DNA of 64,000 nt from Acidobacteriota bacterium (GTDB lineage Bacteria; Acidobacteriota; Terriglobia; Acidiferrales; UBA7541): positions 1 through 64,000 of the forward strand of contig QHYE01000079.1 in the NCBI GenBank assembly GCA_003224055.1. The letters are read 5' to 3'. The notes under the pieces were generated by a model. The model was not told the origin of the DNA. It saw nothing but the letters and a program-made list of their open reading frames with translations, and did no database searches. Position 1 is the stretch's first letter. Each line of letters begins with the position of its first letter. Both the position numbers and the translations under genes were made by a program. Shown here one piece after another: positions 35,381 through 46,612 of the stretch.

Positions 35381-35413
35381 ACATCCAATATCGATATGAT
35401 ATCATTAGGATGT
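35381..35413 (-). promoter_or_regulatory. Overlapping palindromes upstream of the SPFH-RHH pair (putative operator)
   Basis: Two perfect 10-bp palindromes, ATATCGATAT (35388-35397) and ATGATATCAT (35396-35405), overlap by two bases, and are flanked by the inverted pair ACATCC/GGATGT at 35381-35386 and 35408-35413. The site lies 26 bases upstream of the SPFH start codon. Two half-helical-turn-spaced dyads are a typical target for dimers of a ribbon-helix-helix regulator such as the one encoded in the same unit; that link is inference. Confidence 0.6.
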
Positions 35414-35518
35414 CAGATGTCAAGAGCAAAAGGAAGTTTTGGGCCCGAATCCCTAATGCCAGTAAGGCCTTATAAATTAATAACTTCCATACATTCCGAA
35501 GATCTTGAAAAGTGTGGG

Positions 35519-35556
35519 GTCAAAAACTGAGACACCCCGGGAACTGCCGGGGTGTC
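35519..35556 (-). terminator. Rho-independent terminator after the SYLF gene
   Basis: On the minus strand a 10-bp perfect stem (GACACCCCGG against CCGGGGTGTC, six-base loop) at 35531-35556 is followed by TCAGTTTTTGA. It lies 33 bases after the stop codon of the SYLF gene. Confidence 0.8.
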
Positions 35557-35588
35557 TGGAGAAGGGCGAGGTGCGTGTGGTGATTACT

Positions 35589-36305
35589 TTACTTCAGGGA
35601 TTCGGGGTCCGAGAGATTCTTCGGAGACTTCTGGTTCAAGTAGGCAATCATTTTTTGAGCGGCGGGAGGAACGGCGACAGCACCCTTGAAAACAATGGAT
35701 TCCGCCTCGATCTTCTTGCCATAAATGCGCTCATTGGCGTCGTTGTCCGGGCGAACCGTTGAGCCTTCCAGCGAGAGGCCTGCAAAGAGGCCTCGGGCGC
35801 GGGAGTAGCTCAATACTTCGGCCCGCAAGGAGACATCGGTAGATGCATTGGCGGTGCGCCCCTTCGGGCCTGCCGCTGCCGACGCATCCGCGCCCAGCTT
35901 GACCTTGTTACTTAGGATGGCGCGAGCACCACGGGGATTCATGACCGGCAGGACGAAATCCGTGGCCTGACCGCCGAGCTGAAAGCCAATGCTGCCGCCT
36001 TCCAAAGCCATCATCGTGGGGGCGCTCCACGGTCCGGTGAAGTGCTCCCCGCTGCGGCAGGTCATGGCGCCGCGGCCATAGCTACCGCCGATCACAAAAG
36101 CGGCCTTGAGGACAGAGGGAAAGACAATGATGCATTCTGCTTTGTCAACCAGGTCCGGCGGAATATCGTCGGGGATGTCCATCACTTCCTTGATGACCGT
36201 CCCGCAATTTTCCAGCCGCTCGGTTTCCTTCTTGTCTTTCGCGGCGGAAAGCGGCAGGGCGACAAGGGCCAGGGCCATAAGACAAGACAGCATTTGCTTG
36301 ATCAC
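35589..36305 (-). CDS. SYLF domain (Ysc84-like) lipid-binding protein
   Basis: A 238-residue exported protein with signal peptide (MLSCLMALALVALPLSAA). The SYLF domain occupies most of the rest: PPDLVDKAECIIVFPSVLKAAF, GGSYGRGAMTCR, WSAPTMMALEGGSIGFQLGG, and LGADASAAAGPKGR, then SYSRARGLFAGLSLEG. In eukaryotes SYLF domains bind phosphoinositides and actin; bacterial members are abundant in acidobacteria but have no proven job beyond likely membrane lipid binding in the periplasm. It is transcribed alone and ends at a clear intrinsic terminator. Confidence 0.9.
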   Translation of the reverse strand: MIKQMLSCLMALALVALPLSAAKDKKETERLENCGTVIKEVMDIPDDIPPDLVDKAECIIVFPSVLKAAFVIGGSYGRGAMTCRSGEHFTGPWSAPTMMALEGGSIGFQLGGQATDFVLPVMNPRGARAILSNKVKLGADASAAAGPKGRTANASTDVSLRAEVLSYSRARGLFAGLSLEGSTVRPDNDANERIYGKKIEAESIVFKGAVAVPPAAQKMIAYLNQKSPKNLSDPESLK

Positions 36306-36491
36306 AATTCACCTCGACGTAGTTTTCTGAGCGTGAACATCATAGAGTGCCCGCGGGCTGGGTGCAACCTTGGGCTTGGGCTTGGAACTGGTTTGATGCG
36401 CGGGTGCGCTTCGCAAAGTAAGACGCGCGGAGGATGGAATACGTTGCCTTTCGACTATACTTTTCGTGGGCGATTTACGCGCGAGAAAACG

Positions 36492-38111
36492 ATGAAGATA
36501 GAAAAAATGAGACGGCGATGGGCGGCGGTCATCCTGGTAAGCGCGATGGTTGCGTTCACCAGCGGTATAGCGCAGCTGGGCGCGCAATCAAAAACGAAAG
36601 CGGATACCGCGCCGCGTGGAGCAAAGAAGAAGAGCGCCGCGTCGAAGAAGGCCATGGCGAAATTTGGAGCGCGGGCGGATGCTCTACTTGGCCCGGCGCC
36701 GGCGAGCAAAGGCGAGTGGGGGCTGTTGATCGCGGATGCGGAGAGCGGGGAGATACTGTACGAACAGAATGCGGACAAATATTTTGTGCCGGCGTCGAAT
36801 ATGAAGCTCTTCAGCACCGCGCTGGCACTGGCGAAACTCGGGCCGGATTTCCGGTTTCATACGACGCTGGAGACACAGGGAGCGATTTCGAGCGAAGGAG
36901 TACTGAGCGGAGATGTCGCGCTGGTGGGCCGGGGCGATCCGAATCTTTCGAACCGAAGATTTCCGTATCAGTCGAAGGAAGAGTTTGACGGGCCGCCAGA
37001 GAAGGTGCTGGCGGAGCTGGCCGACGCACTGGTGGCGAAGGGCGTGAAAGAAATCTCCGGAGATGTGATCGGAGACGACGGTTATTTTCCGCGCGAGCGC
37101 TATCCGAACGGCTGGGAAATCGATGACATGGTGTGGGAGTACGGGGCGGCGATCTCTTCGATCGTCGTGCATGACAACACCGTCACGCTGACGTTGACGC
37201 CGGGAGAGCTGGCAGGGAGTCCGGTGCACGCGGTGGTTAGCCCGGCGACGCCGGATTTTGCCGTCAAAAATGATGTAGTCACTTCCGCTGCGGAAGTGAA
37301 ATCGGATTTGACGCTGAAACGCGAGCCGGGGGCGAATCTGGTGGTTGTGAAAGGCACTTTGCCGGCGAAGAGCACACCGCGGAAGCTGGTTTTGGCGATT
37401 GAAGAACCGGCGCAGCATGCAGCGGCGACGCTGAAGCGATTGCTGGAGGAGCGGGGAGTAAAAGTAGGAGGGGCTGCGAGGGCGTGGCACGAGCAGGCGG
37501 AAGTTCCCGGGGATCCGACCGTTTTGGCGGAACACGTTTCGGTGCCGCTAGGAGATTCGGTGAAGCTGGTGAACAAGATCAGCCAGAACCTGCACACCGA
37601 GATGCTGCTTCGGACGGTGGCTCGTCAGAATGGAGTTTGGAGCACACCGGACGAGTTGATGAAGGTACCGGCGGAATTCTACACAGCGGCGGGAATTGCG
37701 CCAGGGGACGTGATTCAGACGGACGCATCGGGATTGTCGCGGCATGATCTTATAACGCCGCGCGCCGTCGTGGTGCTGCTGGGCTTTGCGCAAAAGCAGG
37801 CCTGGTTCGTGCCGTACTACGAGTCGCTGCCGGTGGCTGGAGTGGACGGCACGCTGGAAGACCGCATGAAGAACACGCCGGCGGCGGGACGAGTTCACGC
37901 AAAGACGGGATCGGTGGAGCACGTGCGGACGCTTTCGGGGTTTGCCGAGACGCTCAGCGGACGGCGTTTGATATTTTCTTTCTTGAGCAATAATCAGGGC
38001 GGGAAAGGCCACGAGGCCGCGGACGCGCTGACGGGGCTGTGCGTGGCGATGATCGAAGAATTTAACGTGACACCGAAGAAGCGCGATTCAAAACAAAAGC
38101 AGCCCCGCTGA
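36492..38111 (+). CDS. dacB: D-alanyl-D-alanine carboxypeptidase/endopeptidase (PBP4 type)
   Basis: A 539-residue class C penicillin-binding protein. The N-terminal signal anchor (WAAVILVSAMVAFTSGIAQ) is followed by the S13 peptidase domain. The active-site SxxK is in VPASNMKLFSTALAL, the SxN element in KISQNLHTEML, and the KTG triad in VHAKTGSVEHVRTL. A large insertion between SxxK and SxN (VALVGRGDPNLSNRRFP, EISGDVIGDDGYFP, MVWEYGAAISS) is typical of PBP4. It trims and cuts peptide cross-links in peptidoglycan in the periplasm. The upstream frame to 36042 lies antisense to the SYLF gene and is excluded; 36492 fits the signal sequence. Confidence 0.93.
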   Translation: MKIEKMRRRWAAVILVSAMVAFTSGIAQLGAQSKTKADTAPRGAKKKSAASKKAMAKFGARADALLGPAPASKGEWGLLIADAESGEILYEQNADKYFVPASNMKLFSTALALAKLGPDFRFHTTLETQGAISSEGVLSGDVALVGRGDPNLSNRRFPYQSKEEFDGPPEKVLAELADALVAKGVKEISGDVIGDDGYFPRERYPNGWEIDDMVWEYGAAISSIVVHDNTVTLTLTPGELAGSPVHAVVSPATPDFAVKNDVVTSAAEVKSDLTLKREPGANLVVVKGTLPAKSTPRKLVLAIEEPAQHAAATLKRLLEERGVKVGGAARAWHEQAEVPGDPTVLAEHVSVPLGDSVKLVNKISQNLHTEMLLRTVARQNGVWSTPDELMKVPAEFYTAAGIAPGDVIQTDASGLSRHDLITPRAVVVLLGFAQKQAWFVPYYESLPVAGVDGTLEDRMKNTPAAGRVHAKTGSVEHVRTLSGFAETLSGRRLIFSFLSNNQGGKGHEAADALTGLCVAMIEEFNVTPKKRDSKQKQPR

Positions 38112-38126
38112 ATCCGGGAACGCGGT

Positions 38127-38678
38127 ATGAACCAGGAAAAAATCGTGACGGTGTTCGGGAGTTCGCGACCGCGCGAAGGAGAACCCGATTATGAAGAGGC
38201 GCGCGTGCTGGGGCGAGCCCTGGCGAAACACGGTTTCGCTGTTTGCAGCGGAGGATACGGCGGCGTGATGGAAGCAGTTTCCCGCGGAGCGAAAGAGGCC
38301 GGAAGAAAAACGTACGGCGTGACAGCGGAATTTTTCACGGCTGCGAAGCTCAATTCGTGGATTGATACCGAAGTGCGCATGAAAACCTGGGATGAGAGAC
38401 TATTTGAATTGATCCGTCTCGCGGATGGATTTGTGGCCTGCAAGGGCGGGACGGGAACGCTGGTGGAACTTGCGGTGGTCTGGGAAATGCTCAACAAGTC
38501 GGTGATAACCGGGAAGCCGGTCGCGGTGCTCGGAGATTTTTGGCAGCCGGTGCTGGATCGCGTCCGGGAAGTGGAGCTGGGGCATCCTGCGCCGTGGGGC
38601 GAAGCAAATGGACGCCTGGTGCACGTGGCGGCCGGTCCGGGGGATGCCGCGAGCTACCTGCAAACTCGTTTGAAGTAA
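38127..38678 (+). CDS. LOG family protein (TIGR00725-like)
   Basis: A 183-residue Rossmann-like protein of the LOG/lysine decarboxylase-like family. VTVFGSSRPREGEPDYEEAR opens it, AVCSGGYGGVMEAVSRGAKE binds the nucleotide, and ACKGGTGTLVELAVVWEML corresponds to the PGGxGTxxE motif with the first proline replaced by a lysine. Many members hydrolyse nucleoside 5'-monophosphates to base and ribose phosphate (cytokinin-activating type); the changed motif makes the activity here less certain. It starts 15 bases after dacB and is followed by mutS2 after nine bases, so the three are probably one operon. Confidence 0.87.
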   Translation: MNQEKIVTVFGSSRPREGEPDYEEARVLGRALAKHGFAVCSGGYGGVMEAVSRGAKEAGRKTYGVTAEFFTAAKLNSWIDTEVRMKTWDERLFELIRLADGFVACKGGTGTLVELAVVWEMLNKSVITGKPVAVLGDFWQPVLDRVREVELGHPAPWGEANGRLVHVAAGPGDAASYLQTRLK

Positions 38679-38686
38679 TCCTAGCG

Positions 38687-41101
38687 ATGTCACGAACGGC
38701 ACAAGACGTTCTCGAATTCGACAAGCTGCGGGAATTGCTGCGGCTGCGGACGACGTGTGCGCCGGGGCGGCGCGCGGTGAGCGCGCTTGAGCCAAGGATG
38801 GATCGCGCTGCGCTGGAGTCGGCGTTTGCGTTGATCGGGGAAGCGCGAGAGTGGCTGCGAACAGGGCGCGAGCTCGGATTCGGGGCGCTGGCCGATCCGC
38901 AGGGCTGGCTCGAAGGCATCGAAGGAGCCGGAGCGGTGCTGGAGCCGGCGGAATTTCGGGATGCGGCGTCGCTGCTGGAGACAGCGGGATGGCTGCGACA
39001 GCAGTTTCGAGAGGAAGCGACGAAGTTTCCGTTGCTGGCGGAGCGTACCGCTTCTCTTGGTGATTTTCGAGACGTGCACACGGCGATCCGGCGGTGTGTG
39101 CTGCCGAACGGCGAACTCAGCGACGATGCGTCGGCAGCGCTGCGGCGAATTCGCGCAAGCATCACGCAGACGCGCGACTCGATTCAGAAAACATTGAAGC
39201 AGATTCTGCGCGCGCGAAATGCCGAATCTGGCGAAGACTACGTCACGCTGCGGAACGAACGTTTCGTGATTCCCGTGCGCGCCGAACAGCGACGCAGCGT
39301 GCAGGGCGTGGTCCACGGAGCAAGCGGCACGGGGCAAACTGTTTTCATGGAGCCGTTCGAAACGGTCGAACCGAACAACCAGCTCGTTCAGCTAGGCGAG
39401 GACGAGGCCGCGGAAATTGTGCGAATCCTGCGCGAGCTGACGGAGAAACTGCAAATGATTCGCGGGCCGCTGCTTGCGGCAGTGGAAACGATAGCGGAGC
39501 TCGACAGCGCTTTTGCGCGAGCGCGGTTCGCGCAAGAATTCGACGCGGCGATCCCGGAGTTCTCGGAGAGCAGCGAACTGCGGCTGGTGGACGCGCGGCA
39601 TCCGGTGCTTGAAGACAAACTGCGCAAAGAGAATCGCACCATCGTTCCCATAACGCTGTCGCTTGGTGGCGAAGAGCGCCTGCTGGTGATCAGCGGACCG
39701 AACACCGGGGGAAAAACGGTGGCGCTGAAAACAATGGGAATGGCGGCGCTGGCCGCGCAGTCCGGCATTCCGGTGGCGGCGCAGCGCGCAGTGTTGCCGC
39801 TGTTTGATCGCGTGCTTGTGGACATTGGCGACGAGCAATCAATCGCAGCGGATTTGTCCACGTTTTCCGCGCACATGCTGAACTTGAAAAGCATGCTCGA
39901 GGCAGCGACGCCGCAATCGCTCGTGCTGGTGGACGAAATGGGCACGGGAACGGCGCCGGAGGAAGGCGCCGCCTTGGCGGTAGCGCTGCTCGATGAATTT
40001 CGCGCGAAGAATTGCATTGTGCTGGCGACCACGCATCACGACCGGCTCAAGACCTACGCGTCGACGACGGCGGGCGTGGTGAACGCGGCGGTGGAATTCG
40101 ACGACGTGAATTTGCGGCCGACGTACCGGTTGATGGTCGGTGTGCCCGGGGGATCGAGCGGAATTGCCATTGCGCATCGGCTCGGGATTGCGAATGGAAT
40201 TATCGAGCGGGCGAGATCGCTGCTCACGCCGGAATCGCGGGAAGCCGCCGACCTGATCGCCTACTTGCACCGCAGCCGCGACGAGCTGGATCGTATGCAG
40301 AAGCAGATGGCCGCCGAGCGGCACGCGCTGGAAGAAGAACGCAAGAAGCTGCGAACGGAGTGGGTCGAGCGGCAGCAGAAACGCATCAAGGAACTGGAAG
40401 CACAATTCGCGGAAATGCAGAAACGCTTCGACGAAAACGTCGCGCGCGTCGTTGAGGCGGTGAAAGAACGCGAGTTGCGCGGGCAGATGGAGAAAACGGC
40501 TCGGCGGAAAATGCAGGATGTGCGTAGCGAAGCGCGCGATGAGCTGAACGCCGCGGTCGTGCAGACCATTTCCGATTCGCAAGCGGACCTCGGCGTGACG
40601 TCCTCTTCCTTGCAGGCCGTGACAGCGGAGCGGTTGCAGCCGGGCGCGCGAGTTCGCGTTCGCGGATTCAGCAAGCCGGTTGTGTTTCGCCGGCTCGATG
40701 GGTCGTCCGCGGAGATCGAAGCGGGGCCGCTGCGGATGAAAGTGGCGCTGGATGAAATCACGGGCGTGGAGGGGGATGCGGCTGTATCCAAATCCGGTGC
40801 GCTTGTGAGCACGCTACAAAGCGTGACGGTAACTGCCCGGCGCGACGAAGGCACTTCCACCGACGAGATCAACGTGATCGGCATGACCGTGGAAGAAGCT
40901 ACCGGACGACTGGATAAATTCCTGGATGACGCGGCGCTGGCAAACAGGTCTCAGGTGCGAATCATTCATGGACACGGGACCGGCGCCCTTCGCAAGGGGA
41001 TCGGGACGTTCCTCGCTTCGCATCCGCTGGTGGAGCGGCATTCGTTTGAGACGGAAGAGCGCGGGGGAAAAGCGATTACGATTGTGGAATTGCAGAAATG
41101 A
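38687..41101 (+). CDS. mutS2: Endonuclease MutS2
   Basis: An 804-residue MutS2. It lacks the MutS mismatch-recognition domain, beginning with the core helical region (DVLEFDKLRELLRLRTTC). The ATPase has Walker A GPNTGGKT (337-344) and Walker B LVLVDEMGTGTAPEEG, followed by TTHHDRLKTYA. A long coiled-coil (RDELDRMQKQMAAERHALEEE) leads to the KOW-like segment and the C-terminal Smr nuclease domain (VRIIHGHGTGALRKGIGTFL). MutS2 suppresses homologous recombination or rescues collided ribosomes, depending on the species. The start at 38687 fits the family; the frame upstream to 38540 overlaps the LOG gene and is rejected. Confidence 0.95.
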   Translation: MSRTAQDVLEFDKLRELLRLRTTCAPGRRAVSALEPRMDRAALESAFALIGEAREWLRTGRELGFGALADPQGWLEGIEGAGAVLEPAEFRDAASLLETAGWLRQQFREEATKFPLLAERTASLGDFRDVHTAIRRCVLPNGELSDDASAALRRIRASITQTRDSIQKTLKQILRARNAESGEDYVTLRNERFVIPVRAEQRRSVQGVVHGASGTGQTVFMEPFETVEPNNQLVQLGEDEAAEIVRILRELTEKLQMIRGPLLAAVETIAELDSAFARARFAQEFDAAIPEFSESSELRLVDARHPVLEDKLRKENRTIVPITLSLGGEERLLVISGPNTGGKTVALKTMGMAALAAQSGIPVAAQRAVLPLFDRVLVDIGDEQSIAADLSTFSAHMLNLKSMLEAATPQSLVLVDEMGTGTAPEEGAALAVALLDEFRAKNCIVLATTHHDRLKTYASTTAGVVNAAVEFDDVNLRPTYRLMVGVPGGSSGIAIAHRLGIANGIIERARSLLTPESREAADLIAYLHRSRDELDRMQKQMAAERHALEEERKKLRTEWVERQQKRIKELEAQFAEMQKRFDENVARVVEAVKERELRGQMEKTARRKMQDVRSEARDELNAAVVQTISDSQADLGVTSSSLQAVTAERLQPGARVRVRGFSKPVVFRRLDGSSAEIEAGPLRMKVALDEITGVEGDAAVSKSGALVSTLQSVTVTARRDEGTSTDEINVIGMTVEEATGRLDKFLDDAALANRSQVRIIHGHGTGALRKGIGTFLASHPLVERHSFETEERGGKAITIVELQK

Positions 41102-41244
41102 GGGAGTGGAAACTGGAAATCGGAATTGAAAAATGGCGAATTGGGAATTGAAGCTTGCGTGGTCGTCGCTTCAAGCAGGTGCGCGTCATTCTGGTTTGAT
41201 ATACTCGCCGCGTTTCGATGGCCAACTTATTACGAGGTGTCTCG

Positions 41245-42597
41245 ATGAGAGGTTTGCAGATGTCCATGCCGCTTGCAAAAGCAGCGAGTCGCACGACCCA
41301 GCTCGCGTTCTTTGCCGCCGCCGCGGTGGCGATGCTTCTGGGAATGTCGAGAACTACTCACGCGCAGGCGCCAAAGCGGACCATTGTTCGTGCAGGGCGC
41401 GTGCTCGATGTACGCACAGGGCAAATGCGCGCGAAACAGGCGATCGTGATCGAAGGCGAGAAGATCGCGCAGATCGTTGCAGCCAGCGAAGTGAAAGCGG
41501 CTGCCGGGGACACTACGATTGATCTTCCGGACGCCACGCTGCTTCCCGGCTTGATCGACGCACACACGCACCTGACATTTGAATTGAGTTCGCTTGGATA
41601 TCAGGGATTGGCGATCTCGACGGCGCGCGAAGCGCTGCACGGCGCGAGAAATGCTCGCATCACCCTCGAGGCGGGTTTTACAACGGTGCGAAACCTGGGC
41701 GCGAAGGATTACGCCGACATCGCGCTGCGCGATGCCATTAACGAGGGCGATGCCATCGGGCCCCGCATCCTTGCTTCCGGGCCGGCGCTCGGCATCACCG
41801 GCGGCCATTGCGATGAAAACCTTCTGCCATTCGCGTTTCACCGCGAGGCAGAGGGAGTGGCTGACGGCGTCGAGGCCGTGCAACACAAAGTTCGCGAGGT
41901 CATCAAGTATGGCGCGGACGTCATCAAGATCTGCGCTACGGGCGGCGTGCTTTCGAAAGGGGATGATCCCAACGCTTCGCAGTACACGCTCGAAGAGATG
42001 AAGGCGATTGTGGCGGATGCCCACCGGCTGGGCCGCCGCGTGGCCGCGCATGCACACGGCGCGGAGGGCGTGCGCTGGGCCTCGGAAGCGGGCGTGGATT
42101 CCGTCGAACACGGTCACCTGATGGATGATGCGTCGATCGCCACTCTGAAAAAAAATGGAACATATCTTGTGCCGACACTTTTTCTGACCGAATACATGCA
42201 GGCAAACCTGGACCGCAGCAACGTGCCGGAATTTTCAAAACAAAAGATGCGCGACGTTGCCGCTGCCGCGCAAATCAACGCAAAGAGAGCGATTTCTGCG
42301 GGCGTAAAAGTGGCGTTCGGCACGGACGCGGCGGTGTATCCGCACGGACTGAACGCGGGCGAGTTTCACGTTTACGTGAAGCTGGGCATGACCCCGCTGG
42401 CGGCGATTCAGACGGCCACGATCAACGCAGCGGACTTGCTCGGCTGGACAAAATCCGTTGGCACCGTTGAGGTGGGTAAGTGGGCGGACTTGATCGCTGT
42501 AGACGGCGATCCCACGAAAGACGTCACGACTCTAGAGCACGTGAAGTTTGTAATGAAGGGCGGCACAGTCTATAAGAACGATTACGTGAAGCGGTAA
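41245..42597 (+). CDS. Secreted metal-dependent amidohydrolase (imidazolonepropionase/prolidase-like)
   Basis: A 450-residue exported enzyme with a signal peptide ([22 protein letters not shown]). The amidohydrolase core has DAHTHL (metal histidines), [15 protein letters not shown] with the carboxylated lysine, [27 protein letters not shown] with further metal histidines, and FGTDAAV with the catalytic aspartate. It is close to the family of Xaa-Pro dipeptidases and related deacylases with an unknown natural substrate. The ATG at 41245 has GAGGTG six bases before it; the earlier ATG at 41218 lacks one. The preceding 140 bases contain degenerate repeated GGAATTGG-like stretches and no gene. 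Confidence 0.9.
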   Translation: MRGLQMSMPLAKAASRTTQLAFFAAAAVAMLLGMSRTTHAQAPKRTIVRAGRVLDVRTGQMRAKQAIVIEGEKIAQIVAASEVKAAAGDTTIDLPDATLLPGLIDAHTHLTFELSSLGYQGLAISTAREALHGARNARITLEAGFTTVRNLGAKDYADIALRDAINEGDAIGPRILASGPALGITGGHCDENLLPFAFHREAEGVADGVEAVQHKVREVIKYGADVIKICATGGVLSKGDDPNASQYTLEEMKAIVADAHRLGRRVAAHAHGAEGVRWASEAGVDSVEHGHLMDDASIATLKKNGTYLVPTLFLTEYMQANLDRSNVPEFSKQKMRDVAAAAQINAKRAISAGVKVAFGTDAAVYPHGLNAGEFHVYVKLGMTPLAAIQTATINAADLLGWTKSVGTVEVGKWADLIAVDGDPTKDVTTLEHVKFVMKGGTVYKNDYVKR

Positions 42598-42607
42598 GGG
42601 TCACCGA

Positions 42608-44371
42608 ATGGCAGAAGCGGGATCATTTGCGGAGAAGGTGAAGCAGCAGGCGGACATTGTCCGCGTGGTGGGGGAATACGTCCGCTTGAAAAAGAGCGGG
42701 CAGAATTTCACAGGTCTGTGCCCGTTTCACGCGGAAAAGTCGCCGTCGTTTGCGGTGCATCCGACGAAGCAGATTTACCACTGCTTCGGCTGCGGCGTGG
42801 GCGGTGACGTATTCAAATTTGTGATGGAGATGGAGAAGTGCGCGTTCCCTGAGGCGATTCGAATCGTCGCGGAGAAGTGCGGGATTTCGATTCCGCGCCC
42901 CAAGGAGCGTACGCCGGAAGAGCAGAAAGAGAATCAGCAACGCATGGTGCTGGTGGAGATGCACCGCGAAGCGCAGACATTTTTTGTGAAGCAGCTGGAA
43001 GGAACGCTGGAGGGCAAGGCTGCGCGGGCATATTTGGAGGATCGCGGCCTGGATAAGGATGTGCTCGCACGGTTTGGAATTGGGTATGCGCCGAGCGGCG
43101 GCGACCTCCTCCTCCGGCACTTCAAATCGAAGTACGCGGAGAAACTTCTAGCCGAGTCCGGCCTGATCTCGCGCGACCAGAGCGGGCGGCTGTTTGACCG
43201 GTTCCGGCGGCGCATCACGTTTCCAATTTCGAATGAGTCCGGAAAAATCGTCGCGTTTGGGTGCCGCGCGCTCGGCGACGACCAGCCGAAGTATCTGAAT
43301 TCGCCGGAAACGCCAATCTATTCGAAGAGCAACGTGCTGTATCACATGGATCGCGCGAAAGAAGGAATTCGCCGGCAGGACTTTGCGATTCTGGTCGAAG
43401 GTTACATGGATGCGATTGCCGTGGCGCGCGCGGGAATCAGCAATGTAGTGGCGAGTTGCGGCACCAGTCTTGCAGAGCCGCAAATCAAATTGCTGGGCCG
43501 ATTCACACGGCGCGTCGTGGTGAATTACGACCCGGACGCCGCGGGACAGACGGCGACGGAGAGATCGCTCGTGTTGCTACTGGAGCAAGATTTTGAAGTG
43601 CGCGTGCTGGCGCTACCGCCGGTGGGCAATAAGAAAGCCGATCCGGATTTGTTTATCCACGAAAAAGGGGCGGAGGAGTATCTCAAGTTGCTCAAGGAAG
43701 CGCCGCCCTATGTGGATTATCTGATCGCGCGTGCGCGGCAGATGGATCTGACGACCGGCGAAGGAAAACTGCGCGCGGTAAATTTCCTTTTGCCTTACGT
43801 GCAGAAAATTCCCAACCGCATCCTGCGATCGGAATGGGCGACGCGAATCGCGCAGCAGCTTCGGTTGGATGAGCCGGTGCTGCGCGCGGCGTTGAGCAAG
43901 GCGGCCTCGGAACGCCGCAGCGAAATAAAGACGCAGCCGGAATTGGTCGGACGCGCGGCAAAGCCCGTGGAGCGCCGGCTGATTCGAATGCTGGCGGAGG
44001 CCGAAGGATTCCGGCACGAACTGGCGCAGCGTTTGCAAAATGCGCGTCTCTACCACGGCCTGGAAACGGAGAAGATTTTCGCGGCGCTGGTGATCGCCAG
44101 CCTCGCAGGCCAACCCTTGCAGGCGACGGAAGTGGCCGCGGTGCTGGAAGAGCGCGACCGCCGGCTGCTCTTCGAAATCCTCTTCGAAGAAACCAACGAG
44201 CCGACCTGGGAAGAGGCTCTGAGCTGTATCGAAGCGCTCCAGAACAGGCAGGCCGAAAGGGAACTCGCCGAAGTCCAACGAAGCATTGAGGCGAGTCCAT
44301 CCGCACCGGAGATGCGCGGATTGCTCGAGAAGAAGCAGGAACTCATGCGCCGGCTGGCCGCCGCCCGTTAA
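42608..44371 (+). CDS. dnaG: DNA primase DnaG
   Basis: A 587-residue primase. The CHC2 zinc finger is CPFHAEKSPSFAVHPTKQIYHCFGCG. The catalytic TOPRIM core includes VGYAPSG-type basic segment, FRRRITFPISNESGKIVAFG, ILVEGYMDAIAVARAG with the acidic residues, and VNYDPDAAGQTATERSL. A shorter C-terminal helicase-interaction region follows. It makes RNA primers for lagging-strand synthesis. The gene starts 11 bases after the amidohydrolase and is followed after a 392-base leader by rpoD; the usual third member of this macromolecular synthesis set, rpsU, is not adjacent. Confidence 0.96.
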   Translation: MAEAGSFAEKVKQQADIVRVVGEYVRLKKSGQNFTGLCPFHAEKSPSFAVHPTKQIYHCFGCGVGGDVFKFVMEMEKCAFPEAIRIVAEKCGISIPRPKERTPEEQKENQQRMVLVEMHREAQTFFVKQLEGTLEGKAARAYLEDRGLDKDVLARFGIGYAPSGGDLLLRHFKSKYAEKLLAESGLISRDQSGRLFDRFRRRITFPISNESGKIVAFGCRALGDDQPKYLNSPETPIYSKSNVLYHMDRAKEGIRRQDFAILVEGYMDAIAVARAGISNVVASCGTSLAEPQIKLLGRFTRRVVVNYDPDAAGQTATERSLVLLLEQDFEVRVLALPPVGNKKADPDLFIHEKGAEEYLKLLKEAPPYVDYLIARARQMDLTTGEGKLRAVNFLLPYVQKIPNRILRSEWATRIAQQLRLDEPVLRAALSKAASERRSEIKTQPELVGRAAKPVERRLIRMLAEAEGFRHELAQRLQNARLYHGLETEKIFAALVIASLAGQPLQATEVAAVLEERDRRLLFEILFEETNEPTWEEALSCIEALQNRQAERELAEVQRSIEASPSAPEMRGLLEKKQELMRRLAAAR

Positions 44372-44763
44372 AATAGCTCCAATCCGATATCCAGGCAGGC
44401 GACCTCCGCTCGTCTGGAATTTCCACAGGCTTCCACGAATTAAATCATTGACAGAATGGGACTTAGGCGTGTAGCGTAATAGGGTTTCGCGAGTAACGGT
44501 TTTGCCGTTAAGCGCATCTATATACATGTACTTAGCGGCAGTGGCCGAGCCTCACAGGTGCGGAGAGCGGGCAACGCACGGAGGCCAACGGCGGGCGAAC
44601 GGCGCGGCGCAGAGGGTTTCAAATCAAAAAGCGAACGATTTTCTTGGGGAGATTCCCCGTGGTTAGCGCCTGCGCGCCAGCCTGCCTGTATCTTTGCGAG
44701 TGAACATGGCTCCAATCACGTCCGGCGGCGCTTGGGATATCGGTCCGATTGCGGGAGGAATTT
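44372..44763. other. Leader region between dnaG and rpoD
   Basis: A 392-base gap without a supported gene. TTGACA at 44448-44453 with TAGCGT at 44472-44477 (18-base spacing) is a possible rpoD promoter, and TAACGG-TTTTG-CCGTTA near 44493 forms a 6-bp hairpin. The rest is GC-rich with repeated GGC/GGG runs. A long leader ahead of rpoD may carry regulation, but I recognise no known riboswitch. Confidence 0.45.
44448..44477 (+). promoter_or_regulatory. Possible rpoD promoter
   Basis: A perfect TTGACA with a poor -10 (TAGCGT) at 18-base spacing, about 290 bases upstream of the rpoD start. The exact -35 match and the long leader that follows are the evidence; the -10 is weak. Confidence 0.35.
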
Positions 44764-46506
<1,743 letters not shown>

Positions 46507-46612
46507 AGAAATTTGAGGTATTGCGGACGAGTGTCACCAATCCTTCTGAACCAGCACGACTCCCGCGACACGGCCGTTAGAGTGAATTCTTCCCACAGGT
46601 CGGGAGGATTCC

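Noticed and set aside
36042-36491. An N-terminal extension of dacB over the SYLF gene start
   Set aside because: It overlaps the opposite-strand SYLF coding region and its promoter, and the extension has no protein-like pattern; the signal sequence begins at 36492.
41102-41244. Degenerate GGAATTGG-like stretches before the amidohydrolase as a possible functional element
   Set aside because: Purine-rich, imprecise and without symmetry; more like degenerate filler than a site.
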